Shown here in pieces: positions 45,866 to 56,690 of a DNA stretch of 64,000 nucleotides. Within the stretch, counting starts at the first letter, position 1. Every line of letters starts with the position of its first letter. The translations under genes and the position numbers were made by a program. The DNA is from Microcebus murinus (taxonomy: Eukaryota; Chordata; Mammalia; Primates; Cheirogaleidae): the NCBI RefSeq assembly GCF_040939455.1, contig NC_134109.1, forward strand, positions 75,855,001-75,919,000, in the 5' to 3' direction. The notes under the pieces were generated by a model. The model saw nothing but the letters and a program-made list of their open reading frames with translations, had not been told where the DNA came from and made no database searches.

Positions 45866-47059
45866 ACCTCTCACTGACTCTCCAAGCTTCTTGACAGTCT
45901 TCTAAGAAATCTCCTCTTATTAATTTAGGTAGAATTGATCTCTACTATAGCCAAGAATCCTACGTAACATAGCTTCTGAAATTGGGACTTTGAATTATCC
46001 TCAAGTAATTCCTTTGCATTTTCAAACTACCATGAACATACTTACACAGATACACTTAGAAGCTAAATTATGGGTGAATTATGTGTATATTAATTTAGTT
46101 TTGGTTACCAAATATCCCTTACCAGGAAGTGGTTAGTAGAATCTGCTGTGAGCTAGGCAGTGATATCAGCTTAGCCACTGCTGGGTAGGAGCCTGAGTTT
46201 CCATCTCACATCTATAACTTATGCATGTTTCATGGAGCTTAACCTGAAAGTTACTCAAAGAACAGTTACAACATTTAAAGACTGTGTATCCTGTGCAGCA
46301 TTCTCCCTTTATTCTCTTGTACTTCTTTGTATGTTCATTTTTTTTCCCCTTTGCCCTATGTTTCTACCTTCTGTGCCCCATGGTATCATGGGGTTATGCT
46401 CCTGAAAATTCTACCATCTGTAGAATCTTCCCATGTTGTCTCTAGCATTTCTTGCATGCTGCTGCTCTCTTTACATTGTGGGGCTCATCATCTGCTTTGT
46501 GCTATTGGAAACCGTGTGAAAGTCATACCTTCCACTTTGTTCCTGGCAGATTAAAACTTTGCCCTGGTGGAAGTTTTATTATATATTCTCCTACTGGTGG
46601 CAAGGGCTGGTTTTCAGGCAAAACACTATCAAGACCATCCCTCACTTCAAAATAGTTTCTGCTAACTTAGACTTACAGAATCCCCCCAAATCAAACAAAA
46701 AGTCAGATTTTGAGGTTATCAAAATACCCAATCCCAGAATGACAGTGTTTTTACTATTACTTCATCACTGATATTCTATGTGAATTACCCTAAAATATAC
46801 AGTACTTTTTATTTTTTCAGTCATAGTTATTCTCACAGGCTGAGCTGCACAATCGTTGTTGATAAATATTCCTGTTTTCACCACTTTGAAGACAGAGGCC
46901 ATATCTCACCATCATTGCCTTGCTTCAGTTTTTTAGCTCTAACCTGGTATTGCTGATGGGCTGCCAAGCTGTGCCATGTGTGGGTATGTGCATTTCATAG
47001 TGAGAAGATCCCTGCTCTCAAAGATGTCTGTCTCCACAAAGAGGTAATCATGACACTCC
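45866..47059. other. Unassigned DNA, 1.2 kb
   Basis: No gene recognised. Small overlapping plus-strand frames at 46327-46771 lack support. A 7-bp inverted repeat, CCCCATG/CATGGGG, lies at 46377-46394. Confidence 0.45.
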
Positions 47060-47105
47060 TTAATACATAGATAATGCTTAATAAATGTTCATTAACTTGA
47101 AGTTA
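47060..47105 (+). repeat. MIR or L2 3' tail fragment
   Basis: 'acatagataatgcttaataa' then 'atgttcattaact' resembles the shared MIR/L2 3' end; too short to separate the two. Confidence 0.45.
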
Positions 47106-48107
47106 AATAAAGTATTAATAATTCTCCAAGATTGGAGAATTGCTCTGCATTCTAGAACAAAGAAACCTAGAGTCTCTGATAGTATATAGCAACTTCCACA
47201 GTAAAAGAAAGAGACAGATAATTTCCTTTTGATAAACGGATAGGCATTCTGTCAGAAAAGATGAGGGGCATGAGATGACATAGAAGAGGGATATGAAATC
47301 TCAAATCCACGAGAAAAAAGGGCCTTGGAGGTTAAGTAACATTTCCCATTTTTTCCCCCTGCATCACTCCACCAAAGCTATCACAATCTATTCCAAGACT
47401 GTAAATTTGGTATTTTGTACATTAGAAGGTACATTCAACTGACAATACGAGGAAATCCATTTTTACAACTTAACAATTTCTGTCAACATTTAAAAAATGT
47501 TTTCAGTATCCATTTCTTGGGAAACTCATAAAGCTGGCTTTCCTGTGTGTTCTTGGTTTCTGCTGTTTGTTCATTCTTTAACTATTTTTTCCTTCCATTT
47601 CAAGGAAAGCTGTTGGCCATTTTCTCACTTTCTTTGGCTTTGGCTGTGATGCTAGGTGATTCAATATAATTAGGTGAGATTTTTATAGGCCCTCAAAGGC
47701 TAACAAAATAATAAATGTGGCAGTTCAAATAATGGTAATCATAGCAGGTCAAGCAAAAAAAAAAAAAAATCCTTTGGACTGGGATTGACAAACCCTAACA
47801 TTGGAATTTGGAAATGTATCACAGTTTCTTCTTTCTTTGTTACTTGTTTTTGGCTTTCTTACTTGCTTTTCTGCATTGCATAGGGATATTTTCATTCTGT
47901 CTCACCTGTTACTGATTTTTTTTTTCATTTTAATTTTCAATGCACAGATTCTGCTAAGAAAAGAAATAGAGACTTACAAATTACTGCAAAAATGAATCCT
48001 TGTCCTTGAGATTATATTTATTATAGACTCAAAAAGGACACCTATTTCCCTGATCACTTTCTTCTAAATCAAGAAGTCACAAATTTCCTTGGAATGCTTT
48101 TATTCCT
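47106..48107. other. Unassigned DNA
   Basis: No gene or repeat recognised. An 8-bp stem with 4-base loop (ATTCTCCA/TGGAGAAT) is at 47121-47140, and a 15-A run is near 47757. Confidence 0.5.
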
Positions 48108-48372
48108 TCTGATTTTTAAAAGTAATGAGTATTTATTGTAGAAAATTAGGAAACTAGAGAAAAACACAAAGAAGAAAACATCCCATCCATTATTTATTTT
48201 CCTAGTGATAACACTGACATCCTTTTGTTTTGTACCCTTCCAGTCTTTTTTCTTTGACTAGATATACACATGTATATGACATCTATACCATTGGAATCAT
48301 GCAGGGTTTTTTTTTTTTTACTAAATAATATGAAGTACAAATTTCTTGACAATAAACATAAAGACTTACAAA
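48108..48372. repeat. Old interspersed repeat, probably L1-related
   Basis: 'taatgagtatttattgtaga', 'aaattaggaaactagagaaa', 'cacaaagaagaaaacatccc', 'acccttccagtcttttttct' and 'ttggaatcatgcagggtttt' follow a frequent mammalian repeat ('...gtttattgtagaaaatttag...'), possibly an old L1 3' region. Family not certain. Confidence 0.5.
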
Positions 48373-48959
48373 ACCTTAAGTAATAAGATTTCAAATGGAG
48401 TCCTCTTAAAATTACAACATGGTAGAAATCTATTACATTTCATAAGTGGATGAAAGTACAAATACTCTTCAGGTATGAATAGCTCTCACTGTTTTGATGA
48501 GAGCTGGTAAAAATTTTAACTACAGCATATATAAAATAGGAAAGATTTCAGATGGCCCCATGAGTAATGTCCTACAACCCATTTTGGTATTTATTTATTT
48601 TCCAGGTGATTTTAAAGTCATGCGTCCCTCTCAATCTTCCTCTAGCATTCTGTCTCTCATGACCCTCAGTTGTTACATATAACCGGTTGAATTAAGCAAA
48701 AATAAAGCCCCCATGATTTCTCCTTTCTTTCATTTTCTTTTGTTTAAAGTGCAGCTTCATTCATTTTTTCCCCCATCCACACTTCAAAATGTGGCTTCTG
48801 AAAGATAACAAGGCTTGTTCCGTAGCAGGCTGTAGCATCTCTCTTTCTTCCCCGCTCCCTGCTAACTCTTTTGTTTGTACAATATTCTTTTATTCTGAGC
48901 AATATAACATTTTAGTTCTTGTAATAAATGCCTTCATGTGAAGCAGTTCAGCTAAGAGA
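48373..48959. other. Unassigned, mostly repeat-free DNA
   Basis: No gene. From about 48720 the sequence is repeat-free and merges into the conserved-element candidate. Confidence 0.45.
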
Positions 48960-49319
48960 ATGTTATTAGACCGTGCTCCCAGGCAGTGCACCTCCACACG
49001 ATCAATACAAAGCTGGGCCTCAGCTCATTCCCTCTTTGCTTAAATTCCCTGCAAATGTGCAAGAGAAGCAGCAGAGGGTGTCATCAATCACGGGCCACTG
49101 TGACATATGCTGAAACCTGACCAGGGCCGAGATGTTTTAATAAGGCATCCATTAAAACCCTCAAATAAATTGCAATTTGAAAACAGAACATAATACCAGC
49201 CAAGTTTTCCTCATCCATCTTGTGGCATGTCAAGTAATGTAATTGCGTTGTTAATTTATCCAAGAACTTTCTCAGTACAGTGTTTCGTTGGCACTGCTTA
49301 ATTTCCCTGTAGACTATTT
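48960..49319. promoter_or_regulatory. Candidate conserved noncoding element (enhancer-like)
   Basis: 360 bp without any repeat wording, with homeodomain-type TAATGTAATT at 49234-49243 and TTAATT at 49251, inside a gene-poor region. The composition is less AT-biased than its surroundings and carries no simple sequence. This is a judgement from texture and motifs only; conservation cannot be seen in one genome. Confidence 0.3.
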
Positions 49320-49408
49320 GTGCGTGTGTGTGTGTGTGCGCGTGCGTGTGTGTGTGTGTATGTGTGTGTGTGTAAGAGAGAGAGAGAGAAAGCAAGAGAA
49401 AGAGAGAG
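49320..49408. repeat. Compound (TG)n/(GA)n microsatellite
   Basis: Alternating TG with CG-containing steps to 49373, then GAGA/GAAA to 49408. The TG part is alternating purine-pyrimidine (Z-prone), the GA part homopurine (triplex-prone). Frames on both strands across it (49084-49508) are artefacts. Confidence 0.95.
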
Positions 49409-50089
49409 CAAGCTGGAGGAGAAAAAAAAAAGACTGAGAATCTGTGTTTATTTTTGTGTGTTTGTGTGTCCATTGGTTCCTTGGAGGAAACAGTCATGTT
49501 CTGCTTAGCATGGCATTAGCCAGAGAGAGAGTCAGAAATGTGAAATGTTTGACATTTTATCAATGGCCCCTGAGCATCCCAGTGCTGCCTCACCAGCCTG
49601 GCCTAGAGCAGGACCACCTTCCCCTGCTCAGCTAGCCATTGGTTTATGCCCCTCCAGAGTGGGATCACTCAGAGTGCCTGTGGATCCCATCAATAAATAT
49701 TGACAAAAGTGCTTAGGGGCCACTTAAGATCACTGCACAATGACACTCAGAACAGGTCAGTACTGATTTTGGTTCCCTAGCTCTTGGGTCATATGTGAAA
49801 AGTTTTGACAAGGGTAAGAAGAGTAAGAAGTTATAAATCGATAGTAGAGAATGAAAAAGTATTTCTCTGGAATAATGTCAAAGTGATTAAATTGAAATAT
49901 ATATATATATATATTTAAGAGCTTGGAGGAAAGATATAGGCAGGCAAGGGCTCATATAGATTTCTTTGTCTTCTAAGCATAAATCTAAAAATAAGTAATG
50001 CTCTTCTTCAGGTAGAGCTGCATCAGCAGATTCTTCACCTTTATTTATTCTTCTGGGTTTCCTTAATCAATCTGTTCTCTTGTTTCCTA
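49409..50089. other. Unassigned DNA
   Basis: No gene. A short (AT)n run lies at 49897-49914. Confidence 0.5.
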
Positions 50090-50640
50090 TAAAAGAAGCC
50101 ATTGGAAGGCAGAGGGTAAATCCACCCTACACATTCCATCTCTATCTGGGATGTCACAGTAACCATGATGCCAATCAAATATTGGTTTAAAGCTGTCAAA
50201 TGTCTTTTCTAGGCCTACTGTTTCGAAGTGATAAGTTGTTGAACTAATGACAGAGGAGCAAAGACAGCATGACAAAAGGGGAAAATCCACCATAAATCTA
50301 CTTGTGCAGCTGCTAGTTTATTATTAATCAAAAACAAAATTGTTATTTGAGATCCAGCAAAAACAGCCAAATAAATGTAACATGCACTCGTCAATAAACT
50401 GAGAGCCACTCTCTCGGTGGTCCTTATATCTAAAGCTGTGCTGTAAGCTGTCCTGAAGAACTTGGCAACATTCTAATGTGCCACCTGCATACAAACTATT
50501 CTTGTCCAGGGTTTCCACTTATCACTATGCAAACTATTAGACGATCACTGAGTATCAAAGGTGCCAGGGAAAGCCAAATTAGTTTCTGCTTTCTGCTAAT
50601 GGATGACCTTTGTGATTTGGATCAGGTGCTGAAATTCACT
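50090..50640. promoter_or_regulatory. Candidate conserved noncoding element with CCAAT dyad and E-box
   Basis: 550 bp free of recognised repeats. It contains CCAATCAAATATTGG (50171-50185, an inverted pair of CCAAT boxes), CAGCTG (50307-50312) followed closely by TTATTATTAATCA, and several TAAT cores. The motif mix is what enhancer-type elements in gene deserts show, but each motif is common by chance. No open frame here is convincing. Confidence 0.3.
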
Positions 50641-52710
50641 TAGTCAGAAAGGCAGGGGAGTGGGGAGAACTCCTAAAATAATTTTCTCTCCCTACAGAAA
50701 AGACGCCTGGCTACCACCTGCCCAATAAATGTCAATTGGGTTATTTTTTAAAAAGTAAAGAGCCTGATTCAAAAGCATTAGAAGCTGGGTTGAGAGGTGC
50801 AAGGGAGAAGGAGTGAAATTGCTTAAGAACATAAAGCCAAAAAAAAAAAAAGCAAAACCATTGAAAATTAGATATGAGAATGGTTAGTTCTTTGCTAGGA
50901 GCTTTGTTAACACCTCTGTATTCTAAGTAGATTCTTGAAGCTTTACTGAAATTTGAGCCGATTTATTATGCCTAGTAGAAATCATGTTTGGTTTCTTGTA
51001 GTTGAAAATATTTTGAGGTTTAGCTGAAATTTGTTTGGAATTGGGAGTGTAATACCCCAAGCAACATTCAAGGGATCAGGACCAACAGGAACTGGAATAT
51101 ACAAAACACTGTTTCTCTAGCTCCACGTAAGCCTGGGTTGCCAGCTTTCGCATGCTTCTAATGTTAGCTCAAGCTTTCTGGCAGTCCCATTGTGAGCTCC
51201 ATTTCGCAGGCATCCTCTTGCTATTTTGGCATTTTTATATTGGCCTTGCTTCTTTTTATTTCCTTGTCCAGAAATACAGTTATTTTAAAAACAGTATAAT
51301 TATTACTGGATGTGCTTTTTTAAAAAAAAGTTCCAGCTTGAGATGAATTCTTTTTTTTTTTTTTTTCTTTTTGCATTGATATTTAGCTACTATCCTTGAA
51401 ATGCGTGGAGGGAATAGGACATTAAAGACAGAGGACATGGACCTTTAATTCCTCTTGTGTATTGCAAGGGCAAGAATAAAATGTCAGTTCCCAAGGTGAT
51501 TATATAGTGAATGTTGGCAAGAATGGAATAATTGTGTCCTAGCCGGGGTGTGAGAAATGTATACATGGGGAGATAAAATTGTAAGGGGACAGACAGTATA
51601 GGGTGAGCACATGTACAGCACAAAAGAATTCAATTGGGCAGATGACACAGGTCTTTGGCCTTTGTGGAAATCAATGAACTGCTGTTTAGGTGTCTTTTTC
51701 AAAGCACAGGGACGTTGAAAGGATAAAGGCTGGACTCTTTGATCCACTGAGGTTTGGCAAGTTAACCCTAGGATATTTTTAAGAAAGTTGATTTGTTTTC
51801 TTTTTTGATTTCCTTTTTCTCTCAGCTTGCTTGAACTGATTTGCAATTCCTGCATCTATCGCTGCCTTTAGCTATGTGCACCATTATTCAGCCACCCTTT
51901 TTGTAATTAAATTCTTCTCGAATTGCTTATAGGCCTAAGCTCCCTCCTTAACTTCAATCTGTGACCTCCTGTTTCTAAGTTAGTTAGTGAAATTGTATTG
52001 AGCACATCATGAATAACCTTTCTTGGCTGCTAAAATACCTGGGTCTTAATTCAATTTGAGGTTTCATCTTTGTACAAAATTCCCTGCAAACCTATATGTG
52101 AATTCAAATCCTGATCTATAAAAATCTTCTAACAATATCGTTCTAATTTCAGAAGCCTGGTGAGATAAAGCCATGTGTTATGTTATAAACACCCCAACAA
52201 AAGAACTGTGATCTTACCATGTTATTTTTTTTTCCAACATAATTTTGTAAATGTTGTTGATTCTGCCTCACCATTTGGAGACTCATGCATGTGTTACTCA
52301 TCCAAATTCCGGGCTTTAAAATTCCCTAGAGCCCCATAAGTTCTGGGTTTCTTAAAGAAATAGGTTACCCTCATCCCTAACCTCTACACTTCCCACTCCT
52401 CCAAAAACAATCCCCATACGAAAGTGCCAATAAACTAACTCAGCCGCATACAATGATATTGTCAAGAAAACCTCAGGAGAAAACCATTTAAATTTCATGG
52501 CATAAATCTGAGCTCTTGGCCAACCTTCCCTTAGCAAGTGGAGTGCACAAGTCTCATGCTAATTCGCCACCAAACCTCGAGTTTTATGAAAGCTACATTT
52601 TATCTGTTTAGTTATTTGCAGTCGCTGGAGAGTTGGAAAAGGAATATTAGCACCACTCACATTTTATTGTGAAAGTCACAGTACTTGGTTGACCCCCTTT
52701 TCAGGTCCTA
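50641..52710. other. Unassigned 2-kb stretch
   Basis: No gene. Poly-A run at 50839-50850 and poly-T at 51350-51366. Minus-strand frames at 51390-51855 and 52352-52537 have no support. Confidence 0.45.
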
Positions 52711-52820
52711 TTGAATTTCCTATACAAAGGAAATGAAAATGTTTTATATTTAATACAGCCACACATAACGAGAGGCTTAGTTATTACACAGAGAGCTGCA
52801 ATTTTCTGCTTTTGTTTCAG

Positions 52821-53067
52821 CTATTACCATGGAGCTGAAATTTCCAAGCACATTTTTTATGATTTGTTTATTGCTGGCTTTAGAGATGACAGTGAGGAGG
52901 AATGCCACCTTTATGCTACCTACTCTACAGAAACAGGCTTTCTGTTTGCACTGATTTATCCTACAAAAGAGCGGTCCAGCTTTTTACTGATGTCCCAGTT
53001 TCTTGCAGACAGATACATTTTTAAAAGCCTAAAGGAAAAAGTAACCTGGCGGGAAATCATAGAGTGA
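52821..53067 (+). other. Speculative terminal-exon-like open frame (81 codons)
   Basis: A good acceptor-like sequence (ATTTTCTGCTTTTGTTTCAG, 52801-52820) is followed by an open frame from 52822 to a TGA at 53065-53067; the same frame is open upstream to 52711 or beyond. The product starts YYHGAEISKHIFYDLF and ends KVTWREIIE: mixed, charged, with no low-complexity bias and no domain I recognise. A second frame begins at an ATG in strong context (accATGG, 52829) and gives 41 codons with a hydrophobic start (MELKFPSTFFMICLLLALEM). The stretch matches no repeat I know. No polyadenylation signal follows nearby and no upstream exon is identified. A conserved noncoding element or chance is more likely than a gene. 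Confidence 0.15.
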
Positions 53068-53134
53068 ACAGACAGCTGTCTCCTGATTTTACTCCCAGGT
53101 CCTCTGATATTACGATGGCAAGAGAGAACGCTGG

Positions 53135-53370
53135 GCTCTTAGCATGTGCCAGGCCCTGGTGCTGACCACGTTACCTTTATTATTTTATTTAATCATTACA
53201 ACAATGACAGTTGAACAACATGTACTTATTATTATTAACCTCTTTCTATAGTTGAGGAAGCTGAGGCTCAGAGAGAGTCTCTAATTTGCCCAATGTTGCA
53301 TGGCTAATACACAGGTGATACATCTAGGATTGGAACCCAGGTCTATCTGATTCTGGAGCTTGCTCCTCCC
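53135..53370 (-). repeat. MIR SINE, antisense
   Basis: 'ttagcatgtgccaggccctg', 'attttatttaatcattacaa', 'gttgaggaagctgaggctca', 'atggctaatacacaggtgat' and 'ggattggaacccaggtctat' follow reverse MIR closely. Confidence 0.92.
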
Positions 53371-53412
53371 TCTTTTTTTTTTTTTTATAATAATAGTCAT
53401 GTATTCTGTGTT

Positions 53413-53690
53413 AATTTTTCTTTTTAATTTTTTTTTAAGAGAGGGGGCCTCACTGTGTCACCCAGGCTGGAGTGGAGTATAGAGGTGCAATTCTAGCTCA
53501 CTCTAACTTCCAACTTCTGGGCTCAAATGATCCCCCCACCTCAGGCTCCCGAGCAGCTGAAACTACAGGCATGTGCCACCATACCTGGTTTATTTTTTAA
53601 AAACTGTTTGTAGAGACAGGGTCTCACTATGTTGACTGGGCTGATCTCAAACTCCTGGGCTCAAGTGATCCTCCTGCCTCAACTTCTCAA
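53413..53690 (-). mobile_element. Alu SINE, antisense (old, AluJ-like), truncated
   Basis: 'ctcactgtgtcacccaggct', 'ctcaggctcccgagcagctg', 'aactacaggcatgtgccacc', 'gtagagacagggtctcacta' and 'ctcaagtgatcctcctgcct' are reverse Alu. It lacks the outer part of the left arm beyond about 53690. Confidence 0.92.
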
Positions 53691-53739
53691 TCTGTGTTAA
53701 TACTTTTAAATTTATTTTTCTTGTTTCTTCTTTATTTTA

Positions 53740-54170
53740 CGATTTAAATTTATTTCCTTTTGAGAAGTAATGAACACACATATAGCTCTTAGCTAGATTC
53801 ACCAATTTTGCCATATTTGTTTTCTTTTCTCTCTCTCTACACACACGAACATGTACACATACACACATGGTCACATATATTCATGTACATGTGTGTATGT
53901 GTGTGTTTATTTCAAATGATTTTTGCTAAATTATCTAAAAATAAGTTACTGTCGTGATGATGATTTACCCCTAAACATAAGAGCATTTTCCGATTTTGCC
54001 ATACCATTGCCACACCATAAAAATGAACATTCATTTACTGTTGTCATCTAATATACAATCCATATGCAAATTTCTCAGATTGCTCACAAAATGTTTATAA
54101 CTTTTATTTATTTGCTTTTGATCCAAGATCCAATCAATAGAGAACCCGGCCATTTGATGCCTCTACCTAT
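53740..54170. repeat. Old L1-derived repeat (L1M-type 3' region)
   Basis: 'atagctcttagctagattca', 'ccaattttgccatatttgtt', a CA/TG-rich block, 'cagattgctcacaaaatgtt' and 'gatccaagatccaatcaata' form the upstream part of the same old L1 sequence seen at 18510-19060, in the same orientation. Confidence 0.65.
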
Positions 54171-54684
54171 AGCCTCTCTAAAGTACTGGATGGAAGGGAA
54201 ATCTTCACAAGGTAAAAGAATTAAGTAAAATCCTTGTACCTAAGTGAAGCTATTATATTGGTTTATAAAATATCATAGTAGATATATACATTCTAAAGCC
54301 CCTTTCTGTTCCAACATTCTTGGAACCTATTATTCTTGAACTCTGGCTATCTAAAGAATGGAAAGTGAAATAATTTAGTGATTCAGCCACTCTACCACTA
54401 CTGAATCTTGGAATCGTTATGGCTGTCCTATTCAGCCTGATTCTATCTCTTTGTTACTTAAGTGAGCCTAAATTGGTTTTATCAAATATGTTCCTAAATA
54501 GTTAATTCAGGACACTGTAGGATTCAAAAGGCCATTATCAAGGGGGAAGAACAGGGGGAGGAGCAGGGGTGAGAAACCAGAAACTGGAGAAAACTAGAGA
54601 GAAGATGCGAATGACAAGAGGAAGAGGTATCAGGATCTGGTCAATTAAATGTATAACAACAACAACATAGTAATAATGGCCAAA
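54171..54684. other. Unassigned DNA
   Basis: No gene or repeat recognised; a short AAC run is at 54656-54666. Confidence 0.5.
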
Positions 54685-54868
54685 ATATATTGGGAGCTTA
54701 GCATTCTTGGTGAAATAATAAGGGTTTTAAATGTATTTTTTTCATTTAATCTTACAACAGTTTTCCCAAATAGGTTACTATTACCTCTCCCCATTTTATG
54801 AAAAAATTATTGAGAGCTAGGCGGGTTAAGTATCTTGTCCAAAGTCACCTAGATAAGTTCTGCTTCCA
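54685..54868 (-). repeat. MIR SINE, antisense, diverged
   Basis: 'tttcatttaatcttacaaca', 'ttactattacctctccccat', 'tttatgaaaaaattattgag' and 'tgtccaaagtcacctagata' follow reverse MIR. Confidence 0.75.
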
Positions 54869-54984
54869 TTGTGCCCCTTTCTTCCCACAAGTTGTCAGTC
54901 ACATGCCAGTGGCTGAGAATCTTATTTTTTTTTCTCTATTTTCACCACCTCCGCTTTAGTTTAAGCCAACTTCACCTCCAAACC

Positions 54985-55131
54985 AGATGCCTGCAGTACC
55001 TTTTCACAGATTTCCTTGTCCCCTGCCTCTCCCTCCTCCAGTCTACACAATGGTCAGACTGCTGTCCCCTGTGATCTTTCTAAATGTGTCACTCTCTTGG
55101 TAGAAATCCTTTGGTGACTATCCATTACTTA
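54985..55131 (+). repeat. L2 LINE fragment, sense, part 1
   Basis: 'tgcctctccctcctccagtc', 'gtgatctttctaaatgtgtc' and 'actctcttggtagaaatcct' match the L2 polymerase C-terminal region. It resumes at 55701 after three nested insertions. Confidence 0.7.
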
Positions 55132-55134
55132 GAC

Positions 55135-55240
55135 CACTGGTTCCTAATCCTGCCTGCACATGAAAATCACTCAGAATGGTTTGTGGAGCACTGATGGCCA
55201 GGCCCCCCCTCAGAGATTCTCATTCCATTGTTCTGAGGGG
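55135..55240. mobile_element. MER5A-type hAT-Charlie element, partial
   Basis: 'cactggttcctaatcctgcc', 'tgcacatgaaaatcactcag', 'ctgatggccaggcccccc' and 'cagagattctcattccattg' follow the MER5A left half to the centre. Confidence 0.85.
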
Positions 55241-55244
55241 GGAA

Positions 55245-55372
55245 AGGGTGACCAGAAAAAAATACAGGACAGTTAAATTTGAATTTCAAATAAACAAGCA
55301 CTATTTATTATATGTCCAAAATATTACTCGGCATACTTGACTAAAAAAATTGTTTATCTAAAATCAAATGTA
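55245..55372. repeat. Unassigned old repeat block
   Basis: 'agggtgaccagaaaaaaata', 'caggacagttaaatttgaat', 'ttcaaataaacaagcacta' and 'ttgtttatctaaaatcaaat' resemble a mammalian repeat I cannot name. Confidence 0.4.
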
Positions 55373-55380
55373 ACAATAGA

Positions 55381-55700
55381 GGCTGGGTGCAATGGTTCAT
55401 GTCTATAATTCTAGTACTTTGGGAGGGCGAGACAAGATGATTACTTAAGGCCCGGAGTTCAAAACCAGCATGGGCATCATAGCAAGACCACATCTCTACC
55501 AAAAAAAAAAAAAAAAAATTATCCAAGTGTAGTGGCACATGCCTTCAATGCTAGCTACTTGGGAGGCTAAGCCAAGAGGATTGCTTAAACCTAGGAGTTT
55601 GAGATTGCAGTGAGCTATGATCATGCTACTGTACTCTAGCCCAAGGGATAGAGCAAGACCCTGTCTCCAAAAGAAAAAAGTAAGAAAAAAAAAAAAAAAA
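55381..55700 (+). mobile_element. Alu SINE, sense (old)
   Basis: Starts 'ggctgggtgcaatggttcat', has a 19-A middle linker and ends in an A-rich tail with AAAAGT interruption. It carries 'cagcatgggcatcatagcaa' rather than the strepsirrhine 'gagcaagagcaagaccc' variant, so it is an older, AluJ-like copy shared in type with other primates. Confidence 0.93.
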
Positions 55701-55960
55701 CAGAACTTAAATTTCTTATCATGATATCAAAGGACCATCAGAGTTTGGCCTCTCCTCCCAGTTCAATTTCACTTTCTCTCTCTCTGTGTACCCAACATCA
55801 ACTATCCTAAACGCCTTATGCTTTCTTACCTCCATGTCTTTGCACACACTGTCTCCAAACCTGGGATTTCCTTTCTGGTCTGTTGCATGAACTGCTAGTC
55901 ATCCTTTAAGACTCAAATCTGACTTCCCTAGGGAAAGGAAATTGTATGGTCTTCTCTACT
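55701..55960 (+). repeat. L2 LINE fragment, sense, part 2
   Basis: 'aggaccatcagagtttggcc', 'tctttgcacacactgtctcc', 'ctgggatttcctttctggtc', 'tagtcatcctttaagactca' and 'tgacttccctagggaaagg' follow the L2 3' end after the part at 54985-55131. Confidence 0.8.
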
Positions 55961-56149
55961 CCTGCAAAGTTTTGCATGCACATCTACTACTGTGACTACT
56001 GCTACTAAAAATTGCATGCATTGGCTATCTGCTTTTTGCTAAGCAATTTATTAGGCTTTTACATTGACTATCTTAAATTCTTATTATGATTAAGGTATAA
56101 ATGATTTGCTAATTTGTTAATTTAACAAAGTTAGTTGTATGAAAACAGA

Positions 56150-56362
56150 CCCGAGAGGAAATTCCAAGCTTGGGATAAAGTGTGTGTAAAAACATGGGGG
56201 TAAGAAGATATAAAACATATAGGAGGGTTGATGTGAGGTATAGAGAGAGAAAGAAAGTGAAATTAAAAAGGAAGGAGAGGCTAAATTCTGAAGGTCCTTC
56301 AATGCCATAATAAGAAATTTTGATTCTATCTTATCTATATTTTTTCCTATAAGCCAGTGGTT
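56150..56362 (-). repeat. Possible antisense L2 fragment
   Basis: 'gagaggctaaattctgaagg', 'tccttcaatgccataataag' and 'aaattttgattctatcttat' resemble reverse L2. Weak. Confidence 0.4.
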
Positions 56363-56499
56363 TCCACCCTGGGGCACATATGACTTACTTGTATTTGTTT
56401 GTTCAGTAAATGATTATACACTGATCTTTTTCTTGACCCAGACAGTTTATTTTCATATAAGTCATCTGCCTAATATCCTGATTTATTTAAAGATGAACC

Positions 56500-56690
56500 T
56501 GTTAAAATAATGTTGATAAATATCACCCACATTTGCATAGTGCTTCATTCCTTTCAGAACAAATAATTTTCAAGGTAAAAATAAGTAATTTACTTTGAAC
56601 CTCACAACAGCTTTGTGAAATAGATAGGGAAGGTATTACAAAGGAAAAAGAGAAGTTAAATTACCTTCTGATTCCACATAGCAAGCAAGA
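56500..56690 (-). repeat. MIR SINE, antisense, diverged
   Basis: 'tttgcatagtgcttcattcc', 'aacctcacaacagctttgtg' and 'aaatagatagggaaggtatt' follow the reverse MIR core. Confidence 0.65.

Noticed and set aside
46377..46394. Hairpin CCCCATG/CATGGGG
   Set aside because: A 7-bp stem is expected many times by chance in this length.
49084..49508. Opposite-strand frames of 137 and 62 codons
   Set aside because: Created by the (TG)n/(GA)n microsatellite, giving His-Thr or Val-Cys repeats.
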